Below are positions 1 through 8,112 of a stretch of DNA of 64,000 bases, one piece after another; within the stretch, counting starts at the first letter, position 1, and every line of letters starts with the position of its first letter. The stretch is from Segnochrobactrum spirostomi (GTDB lineage: Bacteria > Pseudomonadota > Alphaproteobacteria > Rhizobiales > Segnochrobactraceae). The notes under the pieces are model-generated. The model was given only the letters and a program-made list of their open reading frames with translations, was not told the DNA's origin and ran no database searches. Made by a program: the position numbers and the translations under genes. The stretch covers positions 186,001 to 250,000 of the forward strand of contig NZ_VWNA01000002.1 in assembly GCF_009600605.1 (NCBI RefSeq). The letters run 5' to 3'.

Positions 1-295
1 CACCGTCGGCAAGCAGGCCGATCTCGTCCTGATCGACACCAACCGGCTCAACATGTTCCCGATCAACCACGCGCCGGGCGCGGTGGTCGAGGCGGCCCAT
101 GTCGGCAACATCGATTCCGTGTTCGTCGCGGGCCAGGCGCGCAAGCGCCACGGCAAGCTGATCGGGGTCGATCTCGCAGACCTGCGCCGCAAGGTGGACA
201 CCGCCCGCGACGGGCTGTTCGAGCGGGCCGGCGTGCCGACCGACGGCTCCTGGCTGCCGCGTCCCTACGAGGCGCACGAAGAGTCGGAATTCTGA
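1..295 (+). CDS. Amidohydrolase, C-terminal end (5' truncated by window)
   Basis: About 97 codons are visible, read from base 2. The fragment opens with TVGKQADLVLIDTNR, the beta-strand close to the C-terminus of amidohydrolase-superfamily deaminases and chlorohydrolases (cytosine deaminase, TrzN/AtzB and MTA/SAH deaminase types). It continues through an AAHVGNIDSVFVAGQ strand to a charged tail. The catalytic metal site lies upstream of the window, so the substrate cannot be inferred. The stop is 10 bp before the following GTPase gene on the same strand, so the two are probably cotranscribed. Confidence 0.7.
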   Translation, partial: TVGKQADLVLIDTNRLNMFPINHAPGAVVEAAHVGNIDSVFVAGQARKRHGKLIGVDLADLRRKVDTARDGLFERAGVPTDGSWLPRPYEAHEESEF

Positions 296-305
296 GGGAC
301 GCGCC

Positions 306-1391
306 GTGCTCGCCTTCGAGAAGCCAGACGATCGGACAGACCACGGCCGCACGGCGCCGGCCGATCCGCCGCGCGTGCCGATCACCATCGTCACCGGCTA
401 TCTCGGAAGCGGCAAGACCACCCTCATCTCGGCGCTGTTGCAGGCGCCGGAGATGGCGGGCACGGCCGTGATCGTCAACGAGCTCGCCGATGTCGGGATC
501 GACCAGTCGGTCATCGCCGATGCGGGCGCGTCCGGCGTCGTCCTGCTCTCGAACGGCTGTCTGTGCTGCGCGCGCGGCACCGATCTCGCCAATGCGGTCC
601 GCCAGCTCCTTGCGTTCGGCCCGGCCGGCGGGCGGCCGATCGAACGGGTGCTGATCGAAACGAGCGGCGCGGCGGACCCGGGCCCGCTCGTCAGGCAGGT
701 CTGCTTCGACCCGCATCTGCGCAGCCGGCTACGCTATGGCGGCGTCTTGTGCCTGTTCGACGCGGCGTTCGGGCCGGACCATCTCGACCGCGATCCGGTC
801 GGCTACCGGCAGCTCGCGCTCGCCGACATGGTGCTCGTCACCAAAACGGACCTCGTCGACCCCGAGGCGACGGCGGCCGTGATCGCGCGGCTGCGCGCGC
901 TCAATGCCGTTCCGCTCGTCACGACCGAGCCGTCGGATGCCGGCGATTTCCTGAGCGGACGGAGCCGCGAGGCCGGCCGCGCCGGCAGCCCGACGTGGCT
1001 CGGCACCGGCGCCGAGGCGGCCGAGGTCACGCATGCGGCGGAGATCGGCTCGTGGTCGATCCGGGCGAGCGCGCCGATCGATTGGCCGATCGCCGAGCAG
1101 GCGATGCGCACCCTGTTCGACCGCCACGGCGACCACATCCTGAGGACGAAGGGCATCATCCACACCCGGGACGATGCTCGCCCGCTGGTCATCCACGGCA
1201 TCGGCCGGCACTTCCACCGGCCGCTGCGCCTGCGCGGCTGGGACGGCGCCGCCGGTGAGGGCGGCGAGGGCAGGGCGCCCGCGACGCGGCTCGTGGTGAT
1301 CGGGTTCCCGCCGTCGCAGCAGGCGGCGGAAGAGATCGCCGCCGTGCTCGGCGGCGTGGCGACCAAAGATGCGCCGCTCGCGCGGTTCTAA
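306..1391 (+). CDS. COG0523 (CobW/YeiR-type) GTP-binding metallochaperone
   Basis: A 361-residue G3E GTPase. Walker A is GYLGSGKT (residues 31-38). The family's metal-binding CxCC motif is at residues 85-88 (NGCLCC), and a TKTD guanine-specificity motif follows near residue 179. A CobW C-terminal domain ends the protein. Members use GTP to deliver Zn, Co, Fe or nitrile-hydratase metals to client enzymes. The GTG start at 306 has GAGGGA about 10 bp upstream. It sits among an amidohydrolase, an SDR, 2-oxoacid dehydrogenase genes and an M24 protein. The M24 protein and the amidohydrolase are metalloenzyme-type clients, so local metal loading is plausible but inferred. A second paralogue lies at 6919-8088. 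Confidence 0.85.
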   Translation: MLAFEKPDDRTDHGRTAPADPPRVPITIVTGYLGSGKTTLISALLQAPEMAGTAVIVNELADVGIDQSVIADAGASGVVLLSNGCLCCARGTDLANAVRQLLAFGPAGGRPIERVLIETSGAADPGPLVRQVCFDPHLRSRLRYGGVLCLFDAAFGPDHLDRDPVGYRQLALADMVLVTKTDLVDPEATAAVIARLRALNAVPLVTTEPSDAGDFLSGRSREAGRAGSPTWLGTGAEAAEVTHAAEIGSWSIRASAPIDWPIAEQAMRTLFDRHGDHILRTKGIIHTRDDARPLVIHGIGRHFHRPLRLRGWDGAAGEGGEGRAPATRLVVIGFPPSQQAAEEIAAVLGGVATKDAPLARF

Positions 1392-1417
1392 AGACAAGAA
1401 ATCGGTGGGAGGAAGAC

Positions 1418-2161
1418 ATGGCGAAGATTCTGGAGGGCAAGATCGCCCTCGTCACCGGTGGCGCCCGCGGCGTCGGCTGTGAGGTGGTCCGGCGGCTCGC
1501 CCGCGAGGGCGCCGATGTCGCGTTCCTGTACGGCACGTCTGAAGCCGCGGCGCGCGAGACGGAGAAGGAAGCGGGGGCGCTCGGCGTCCGCGCCAAGGGC
1601 TATCACGCCAACCTGGAAAATCCCGAGACGCTGCCCGACGTGGCGAAGGCGGTGCTCGCCGATTTCGGCCGGATCGACATCCTGGTCAACTGCGCCGGGA
1701 TCTTCACCGTCGGCATGATCGGCGACATCGCGTTCCCCGATTATGAGCGCGCGATGAACGTCAATCTCGACTCGGTCTATTATCTGACGAGCGAAGTCTC
1801 GAAGACGATGCAGCCGGGCAGCCGCATCATCAACATCTCGAGCACGCTCGCGGAGCGGGCCGGCGGCGCGGCGATCGCCGTCTACAACGCGACCAAGGCC
1901 GGGGTGAGCAGCCTCGCGCGGAGCTGGGCCCACGATCTCGGCGCCCGCGGCATCCTCGTCAACGCGATCCAGCCCGGCCACATCAACACCGACATGAACC
2001 CGGACACGACCGACTATCATCACGAGATGGTCAAGCGCATCCCGCTCGCCCGCTATGCCGAGCCCGCGGAGATTGCCGGCGTCGTCGCGTTCCTGGCCGG
2101 ACCGGACGCCGCCTACATCACCGGCGCGACGATCAATGTCGACGGCGGGCTGAACGGCTGA
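1418..2161 (+). CDS. SDR-family NAD(P)-dependent oxidoreductase
   Basis: A classical 247-residue short-chain dehydrogenase/reductase. It has the TGGARGVG nucleotide-binding loop (13-20), an NCAG motif (91-94) in place of NNAG, Ser141/Ser142, and the YNATK catalytic Tyr156-Lys160 pair. It ends with the usual INVDGG strand. The length matches FabG-like enzymes. GGGAGGA is a good ribosome site 5 bp before the ATG. The gene lies 26 bp after the GTPase and just before a 2-oxoacid dehydrogenase operon, so it probably reduces or oxidises a hydroxy/keto intermediate of the same pathway. The substrate is not predictable. Confidence 0.85.
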   Translation: MAKILEGKIALVTGGARGVGCEVVRRLAREGADVAFLYGTSEAAARETEKEAGALGVRAKGYHANLENPETLPDVAKAVLADFGRIDILVNCAGIFTVGMIGDIAFPDYERAMNVNLDSVYYLTSEVSKTMQPGSRIINISSTLAERAGGAAIAVYNATKAGVSSLARSWAHDLGARGILVNAIQPGHINTDMNPDTTDYHHEMVKRIPLARYAEPAEIAGVVAFLAGPDAAYITGATINVDGGLNG

Positions 2162-2252
2162 GCGCCGGATATCCAGAATGAGAATCTTTCCCAGCGTTTG
2201 ACCGGCTTCATTTGGCACTTTGCCGCGAAGCGCCGGTTCGGGAGAAAAACCA

Positions 2253-3284
2253 ATGAATCGAAAGGGCGGCACGACTGCCGTGACCGTGCAGTCGGCCAAT
2301 GACGATATCGGCATCGAGAAGAGACTCGAGCTTTACCGGCTACAAGTCGAAATTCGGGATTGCGAGAAGCGCGCCTATGATCTGTTCATGCAGAACTTGA
2401 TCAAGGGAACGAGCCATTTGTCTTTGGGGCAGGAGGCGATTGCTGCCGCCTTCGGCGTCGCGATGGAGAAGAATGACAAGTCGTTCTGCACCTATCGCGG
2501 CCATGCCCACACGCTGGCGCGCGGCGTCGGCATGGAGAAGATGCTCGGCGAACTGATGCTGCGCGATGTCGGGCTGATGCGCGGCAAAGGCGGCTCGATG
2601 CACCTGACCTCCGTCGAGCACGGTGTCATGGGATCTTACGCCATCATCGGCGCCCATCTCCCGATCGCCTGCGGCTCGGCCTGGCGGGCGCAATATCTCG
2701 GCGAGCCGGACGTCGCGGTCTGCTTCTTCGGCGACGGCACGACGAACATCGGCGCCTTCCACGAGGCGCTCAATTTCGCGGCGATTTGGAAGCTGCCGGT
2801 CGTCTTCGTCTGCGAGAACAATCTCTACATGGAATATACGCCGATCCACGAGGTGATCCCGGTCGAGAACCCGGCTGGCGACCGCGCAGGGGCCTATGGG
2901 CTCGAAAAGATCGTGATCGACGGCAACGATGCCGACGTCGTCTTCCGCACCGCGCGGGCCGCGATCGAGAAGGCGCGCGCCGGCGAGGGCCCGTCGCTCA
3001 TCGAGGCGCTGACCTATCGCCATTCCGGCCATTCGCGCGCCGATCCGGCCAAATATCGCCCGTCGGGCGAGCTCGAAAAATGGCTGGAGCGCGATCCCTT
3101 GAAGATCTACCGCGCGCGGCTCGAAGAGCACGGCGTGGCGGGCGACACGATCGCGGCCATCGAGGCGGAGAGCAAGCGCAAGGTCGACGAGGCGACGGAG
3201 GTCTGCAAGGCCTCGCCGCCGGCGCCGGTCGAGCTCCTGACGACGGACGTCTACGCCGATGGGGGCTGGGCATGGCGGAACTGA
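2253..3284 (+). CDS. Thiamine-dependent 2-oxoacid/acetoin dehydrogenase E1 alpha
   Basis: A 343-residue E1 alpha subunit of the pyruvate/acetoin dehydrogenase type. The thiamine-diphosphate motif starts GDGTTN at residues 160-165 and ends at CENN about 28 residues later. SLGQEA and RGKGGSMH are typical of the family. It forms an alpha2-beta2 E1 with the next gene and decarboxylates a 2-oxoacid or cleaves acetoin onto the lipoyl group of E2. The ATG at 2253 follows CGGGAGAAA; an in-frame codon at 2220 lacks a ribosome site. The 3' end overlaps E1 beta by 13 bp. Whether the substrate is pyruvate, acetoin or a branched oxoacid is open. Confidence 0.88.
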   Translation: MNRKGGTTAVTVQSANDDIGIEKRLELYRLQVEIRDCEKRAYDLFMQNLIKGTSHLSLGQEAIAAAFGVAMEKNDKSFCTYRGHAHTLARGVGMEKMLGELMLRDVGLMRGKGGSMHLTSVEHGVMGSYAIIGAHLPIACGSAWRAQYLGEPDVAVCFFGDGTTNIGAFHEALNFAAIWKLPVVFVCENNLYMEYTPIHEVIPVENPAGDRAGAYGLEKIVIDGNDADVVFRTARAAIEKARAGEGPSLIEALTYRHSGHSRADPAKYRPSGELEKWLERDPLKIYRARLEEHGVAGDTIAAIEAESKRKVDEATEVCKASPPAPVELLTTDVYADGGWAWRN

Positions 3285-4252
3285 GCTATCGCGACGCGGT
3301 GATCCGCGGCATCGCGCAGGAAATGGAGCGCGACGAGCGCGTCGTCATGATCGGCGAGGACATCGCCAAGGCGGGCGGCGTCTTCAAGGCGACCGTCGGT
3401 CTCTATGACCGCTTCGGGCCGCGCCGCGTCCGCGACACCCCGATCTCGGAGCAGGCCATCCTCGGTGCCGCCATGGGCGCGGCGATGACCGGCTTGAGGC
3501 CGATCGCCGAGATCATGTTCTCGGACTTCATCGCGGTCTGCTTCGACTATATCGCCAACGAATTCCCCAAGACCCGCTACATGACCAACGGCCAGATGGG
3601 CTGCCCGCTGGTGGTGCGCACCGGCAACGGCGGCGGCGTCCGCTTCGGTGCCCAGCACTCCCAGTCGGTCGAGAACTGGTCGATGATGATCCCGGGGCTG
3701 AAGGTCGTCGCGCCGTCGTCGCCGGCCGACGTGGTCGGCCTGATGGCCGCCGCCATCCGCGACAACGATCCGGTGATCTTCCATGAGCACAAGGCGCTCT
3801 ACGCCACCAAGGGCGAGGTGCCGGACGGCGAGATCATCGACACCCTCGGGACGGCGAAGATCCTGAAGGCGGGCAGCGATTGCACCATCGTCGCGCTCGC
3901 GATGATGGTGCCGCGCTCGCTCGAGGCGGCGGCGATCCTGGAACGCGACCACGGCATCAAGGCCGAGGTCGTCGACCTGCGCTCGCTGGTGCCGCTCGAC
4001 ACCCGGACGATCCTCGGTTCGGTCGCCAAGACCGGCCGGCTCTTCACCGTCGAGGAAAATCCCCGCCTATGCGGCTGGGGTGCCGAGATCGCCTCGATCG
4101 TCGCCGACGAGGCGTTCTGGGATCTCGACGGACCGATCGTCCGCATCACCACGCCGCACATCCCGCTGCCGGCCGCCGACCATCTCGAAGATCTCGCGAT
4201 CCCCTCGGTGGATCGGATCGTCGCGCGGGTCAGCCGCGTCATGAACGGGTAG
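3272..4252 (+). CDS. Thiamine-dependent 2-oxoacid/acetoin dehydrogenase E1 beta
   Basis: A 326-residue transketolase-like E1 beta subunit. It begins MAELSYRDAVIRGIAQEMER and carries the family's VVMIGEDIAKAGGVF, RVRDTPISEQAILGAAMGAA and NGGGVRFGAQHSQS segments. The start lies inside the E1 alpha gene, giving a 13-bp overlap typical of translational coupling. It is followed 4 bp later by E2. No E3 (dihydrolipoamide dehydrogenase) gene is present nearby, so the complex would have to borrow the housekeeping E3. Confidence 0.88.
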   Translation: MAELSYRDAVIRGIAQEMERDERVVMIGEDIAKAGGVFKATVGLYDRFGPRRVRDTPISEQAILGAAMGAAMTGLRPIAEIMFSDFIAVCFDYIANEFPKTRYMTNGQMGCPLVVRTGNGGGVRFGAQHSQSVENWSMMIPGLKVVAPSSPADVVGLMAAAIRDNDPVIFHEHKALYATKGEVPDGEIIDTLGTAKILKAGSDCTIVALAMMVPRSLEAAAILERDHGIKAEVVDLRSLVPLDTRTILGSVAKTGRLFTVEENPRLCGWGAEIASIVADEAFWDLDGPIVRITTPHIPLPAADHLEDLAIPSVDRIVARVSRVMNG

Positions 4253-4256
4253 GGTC

Positions 4257-5600
4257 ATGGCGGACACCATCATCATGCCGCAGCTCGGCGAGACCGTCGC
4301 CGAAGGCAAAATCCTGACCTGGTTCAAGAAGATCGGCGACGCCGTCGCGCCCGGGGACCGGCTTTTCGAGGTCGAGACCGACAAGGTGACGATCGACGTC
4401 GAGGCGATTGCGAGCGGAACCATCACGGCGATCGCCGTCGGCGACGGTGAGACGGCGACGATCGGCACGGTCGTCGCCGTGCTCGACGGCGCCGTGGCGG
4501 CGCCTGCTGCGGTCGCGCCTCCCGCGGCCGAGCCGGTGGCGAACGAAGCGCCGACCTTGCGCCACGAGCCGGTGCCACCGCCTTCGGTGACGATCCACCC
4601 GGCGGGACCGCTCGATCCGTTCGAGGAGGTTCGCACCCCCGTCGGCCGGTTCGGCAACCGCGACGGCCTCGCGGGGCTGAAGGTGACGCCGCTCGCCCGT
4701 CGGCTGATCGCCCAGAGCGGTGCCGACACGCGGGCGATCGCGGACATCGTGCGGGGCCGCCAGGGCCACCGCGTCGGCCGCGCCGATGTCGAAGCCGTCC
4801 TTGCGACCGCTAAACAGGCCCCTGCGCCGGTGCAGCCGGTGGCACCGGCGCCGCGGCCGCAGGCGCCTACACCGTCGCCGGCCGCCGCGGGCGGGACCGT
4901 GATCCCGCTCAACGCGATCCGCCAGCGCACCGGCGAACGGCTCGCCGAGAACTGGCGGACCATCCCCCACGTCTTCCAGGCGGTCGAGGTCGATTTCACC
5001 CGCATCGACAAGGCGCGGCTCGCGCATCGCGAGGCGTTCAAGGCGGCGACCGGCCTGTCGCTGACCTATCTGCCCTTCATCGCGCGGGCGACGGCGATGG
5101 CGCTCACCGCCTTCCCGCAGGCGAACGCGCGCTTCGAGGCCGGCACGCTTTATGCGAACGCGGACGTCAATCTCGGCATCGCCGTCGACCTCGGCCACAA
5201 CGGTCTCGTCGTCCCGGTGGTGCGTCAAGCCGACGGCATGACCGTCGCAGGGTTGGCCAAGGCGATCGGGCGGCTCGTCCAGAAGGCGCGCGCCGGCAAG
5301 CTCGGCCTCGACGACCTCTCCGGCGGCACCTATTCGATCAGCAACAACGGCGCCTTCGGCACCTTGTTCACGACGCCGATCATCAACGCCCCGCAGGTGG
5401 CGATCCTGTCGACCGACGCCATCCGGCCCCGACCGGCGGTGGTGCGGACCGAGGCCGGCGACGTCATCGTGCCGCGCCTCATGGGCATGGTCGGCCAGAG
5501 CTTCGACCACCGCGCCTTCGACGGCGCCTATTCGGCGGCCTTTCTCAGCCACCTCAAGACGATCCTCGAAGAACGCGACTGGCATGCGGAGCTCGCTTGA
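4257..5600 (+). CDS. Dihydrolipoamide acyltransferase E2
   Basis: A 447-residue E2 with three parts. The N-terminal lipoyl domain has ETDKVTID, lipoylated Lys43. A Pro/Ala-rich linker leads to a peripheral-subunit-binding domain around residues 140-182 (starting KVTPLARRLIAQSG). The C-terminal catalytic acyltransferase domain has the active site HRAFDG (His418, Asp422). It transfers the acyl group from lipoate to CoA. There is one lipoyl domain, as in acetoin and branched-chain complexes. It is the third gene of the E1 alpha-E1 beta-E2 unit. Confidence 0.9.
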   Translation: MADTIIMPQLGETVAEGKILTWFKKIGDAVAPGDRLFEVETDKVTIDVEAIASGTITAIAVGDGETATIGTVVAVLDGAVAAPAAVAPPAAEPVANEAPTLRHEPVPPPSVTIHPAGPLDPFEEVRTPVGRFGNRDGLAGLKVTPLARRLIAQSGADTRAIADIVRGRQGHRVGRADVEAVLATAKQAPAPVQPVAPAPRPQAPTPSPAAAGGTVIPLNAIRQRTGERLAENWRTIPHVFQAVEVDFTRIDKARLAHREAFKAATGLSLTYLPFIARATAMALTAFPQANARFEAGTLYANADVNLGIAVDLGHNGLVVPVVRQADGMTVAGLAKAIGRLVQKARAGKLGLDDLSGGTYSISNNGAFGTLFTTPIINAPQVAILSTDAIRPRPAVVRTEAGDVIVPRLMGMVGQSFDHRAFDGAYSAAFLSHLKTILEERDWHAELA

Positions 5601-5639
5601 GACCCGCCCTGACTCGCGAAGAATGCGTGGAGGAACTCG

Positions 5640-6893
5640 ATGAAATATAACAGCCCCCATTCGACCGCGTCCTGGGGTACGACCGCCAAGGACTGGGAAC
5701 AGGGCATCGACTATCACCGCCTGTCGAAGGATCGGCTGCGCCGCGCGCAGGAGGCGATCCGTTTTGCCGGGCTCGGCGGCGTGCTCTGCTTCAACTTCGA
5801 CAACATCCGCTATGTGACGTCGACCCACATCGGCGAATGGGCACGCGACAAGTTCTTCCGCTATGCGCTCTGCCCGGCCGAAGGCTCGCCGTTTCTCTGG
5901 GATCCGGCGCCGCCGGCGAAGCGGCTGTCCTCGCCCTGGATCGCGGACAATGTCGCCGCGCCGATCACGACCATGCAGGGCGCCATTCCGCCCGGCATGA
6001 ACGTCGCCCGCGACTTCGCCCGTCAGATCAAGAAGGCCCTCGTCCATTACGGCATCGACAAGGAGCCGCTCGGCATCGACATCATGGAGATCGGGATGCT
6101 CCGGGCACTCGAGGCCGAGGGCATCGAGGTCGTCGATGGTGCCCAGGCGCTGCTCGATGCGCGCGAGATCAAGACCGGGGACGAGATCGAGCTCCTGAAG
6201 ATGGCGGCCGCGATGGTCGATGCGACCTATGTCGACATCGCCCGCGCGATCCGCCCCGGCACCAAGGAGAACGAGCTCGTCGCGATCGCCAACGACCGCC
6301 TGTTCCGCATGGGCTCGGAGCGGGTGGAGTGCGTCAACTCGGTCTCGGGGCGCCGCGGCCGGCCGCATTCCCACACGTTCTCGGACCGCATGATCCAGCC
6401 GGGAGACATGATCTTTCTCGACATCATGCACTCCTTCAACGGCTACCGGACCTGCTATTATCGCACCTTCATCTGCGGCGAGCCGAACAAGCACCAGATC
6501 GACGCCTACGAGACCGCGTCGAAGTGGATCAGCGCCTCGATCGACATGATCCGCCCGGGCGTCACCCCGGACGAGGTCGCCGCGGTGTGGCCGGACGCCC
6601 ACGAGTTCGGTTATCGGGACGAGGAGGAAGCCTTCCTCCTGCAATATGGCCACGGCGTCGGCCTGTCGCTCTGGGAACGGCCGATCTTCTCCAAGCGCTT
6701 CCGCGGCCAGAACACGCCGCTCAAGGAGGGCATGGTGTTCGCCCTCGAAACGTGGAAGGGCTCGGACGACGGGTCGGGCGCCGCGCGCATCGAGGAGGAG
6801 GTCGTGGTGACCAAGGACGGGTGCGAGATCATCACCAACTTCCCGTCCGATCGCCTGATCTCCTGCGGTCTGCCCGGCTGCGAGGTGTTCTGA
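5640..6893 (+). CDS. M24 (creatinase/aminopeptidase P-fold) family protein with altered metal site
   Basis: A 417-residue pita-bread-fold protein. It has a creatinase-like N-terminal domain (about 1-170) and an M24 domain. Of the five usual metal ligands four are present: Asp261 (FLDIM), His338 (GHGVG), Glu370 (ALETW) and Glu385 (RIEEEV). The second Asp of the D-x10-D pair is replaced by Cys272 (GYRTCYYRTF). M24 includes Xaa-Pro peptidases, metal-free creatinase and the DMSP lyase DddP, so a non-peptidase role is possible. The ATG follows GGAGGAA. It lies between E2 and a His-rich GTPase, which may load its metal. Confidence 0.8.
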   Translation: MKYNSPHSTASWGTTAKDWEQGIDYHRLSKDRLRRAQEAIRFAGLGGVLCFNFDNIRYVTSTHIGEWARDKFFRYALCPAEGSPFLWDPAPPAKRLSSPWIADNVAAPITTMQGAIPPGMNVARDFARQIKKALVHYGIDKEPLGIDIMEIGMLRALEAEGIEVVDGAQALLDAREIKTGDEIELLKMAAAMVDATYVDIARAIRPGTKENELVAIANDRLFRMGSERVECVNSVSGRRGRPHSHTFSDRMIQPGDMIFLDIMHSFNGYRTCYYRTFICGEPNKHQIDAYETASKWISASIDMIRPGVTPDEVAAVWPDAHEFGYRDEEEAFLLQYGHGVGLSLWERPIFSKRFRGQNTPLKEGMVFALETWKGSDDGSGAARIEEEVVVTKDGCEIITNFPSDRLISCGLPGCEVF

Positions 6894-6918
6894 GCCGAGG
6901 TGTTCTGAGGAGCATGCG

Positions 6919-8088
6919 ATGACAAGTGGGTCCGCGGAGGCGAACGCGAGAATTCCGGTGACGCTCGTCACCGGTTTCCTCGGCAGCGGCAAGACGACGC
7001 TGATCAATGCGGCCCTGAAGGCCCCGGAGCTCGCCGACACGGTCGTCGTCGTCAACGAGTTCGGCGAGGTCGGGCTCGATCATTCGCTCTATTCGCGCTC
7101 GAACGATGCGGTGATCGTGCTCGAGAACGGCTGCCTCTGCTGCACCGTGCGCAGCGATCTCGTCGCGACCCTCAACAGCCTGTTCCACGCCCGGCAGGCG
7201 GGGGAGATCCCCCGCTTCCGGCACATGATCATCGAGACTTCGGGGCTCGCCGAGCCGGGCCCCGTCCTCCAGGCGTTCCTGTCGGAGCCGACCCTCGATG
7301 GGCTCTACCGGGTGGCGCGGGTCGTCACTTTGGTCGACGCGGTCAACTGGCGGGACACGGCGCGGGAGCATGACGAGGCGGTGCGCCAGGTCGCCTTCGC
7401 CGACGAAATCCGCATCACCAAGCTCGACATGGCGCCGGATGGTGCGGACGCGCGCCTGTCGGCCGATCTTCGCCGCATCAATTCGGCCGCCGCGATCGCG
7501 CCGGTCGAACGGACGACGGCCGCGATTGCGGCGCTCCTCTCGACGGACGGCTTCGATCCCGCCGACCCCTCCGCCGACCCGCGGCGCTGGCTCGCCCTGT
7601 CGCATTACGAGGCGCACGACGCGCACGGTCACCATCACGCCTGCGGGCCGGAATGCGACGATCCGGACCATCATCACGACCACGACGATCATCACCATCA
7701 TAACGCCGACCATTTCGCGGCGCGCGGGATCGAGTCCTTCGTGCTTAAGCGGGAGAACCCGCTGTCGCGCGACGAACTGCAGTTTCTGCTCGATGGGATC
7801 GGCCAGAATCTCGGAACCGGGCTGCTCCGCGTCAAAGGGCTCGTCAACGTGGCGGAGGAGCCCGGCCGGCCGGCGGTGATCCAGGGCGCGCAGCATCTCC
7901 TGCACACCATGACCTGGCTCGACCAATGGCCGGACGATGACCACCGCACGCGGATCGTCTTCATCACCCAAGGCATCGCGCGGCAGAGCCTGTCGGAGGT
8001 CATCGAACTCCTCGACCGCATGGCGGCCCGCACCTTCAAGGCGCGCGAGCGCGCCCGCCAAGCGCGGGCCGACCAAGCGGCGTCCTGA
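6919..8088 (+). CDS. COG0523 (CobW-type) GTPase with His-rich metal-binding insert
   Basis: A 389-residue G3E GTPase. Walker A is GFLGSGKT (19-26), CxCC is at 72-75 (NGCLCC), and a TKLD motif serves guanine specificity. A strongly His/Asp-rich insert at about residues 232-262 includes runs such as DHHHDHDDHHHH. Such inserts are typical of zinc or cobalt delivery and storage members. The C-terminal CobW domain is present. It follows the M24 gene by 25 bp on the same strand. It is a paralogue of the GTPase at 306-1391, which lacks the His-rich insert, so the two may serve different metals or clients. Confidence 0.87.
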   Translation: MTSGSAEANARIPVTLVTGFLGSGKTTLINAALKAPELADTVVVVNEFGEVGLDHSLYSRSNDAVIVLENGCLCCTVRSDLVATLNSLFHARQAGEIPRFRHMIIETSGLAEPGPVLQAFLSEPTLDGLYRVARVVTLVDAVNWRDTAREHDEAVRQVAFADEIRITKLDMAPDGADARLSADLRRINSAAAIAPVERTTAAIAALLSTDGFDPADPSADPRRWLALSHYEAHDAHGHHHACGPECDDPDHHHDHDDHHHHNADHFAARGIESFVLKRENPLSRDELQFLLDGIGQNLGTGLLRVKGLVNVAEEPGRPAVIQGAQHLLHTMTWLDQWPDDDHRTRIVFITQGIARQSLSEVIELLDRMAARTFKARERARQARADQAAS

Positions 8089-8112
8089 AGGTTCTTCCGC
8101 CCCGATGGGTCC

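Noticed and set aside
2209-2230. Sigma-54-like TTGGCAC upstream of E1 alpha
   Set aside because: The -24 half is good, but no TTGC follows at the required spacing; the nearest GC is displaced by one base.
4239-7055. A 938-codon open frame on the minus strand
   Set aside because: It is antisense to E2, the M24 gene and the end of a GTPase, all with clear family motifs. The frame has low-complexity Arg/Asp/Ala composition and no domain. It is a by-product of high G+C.
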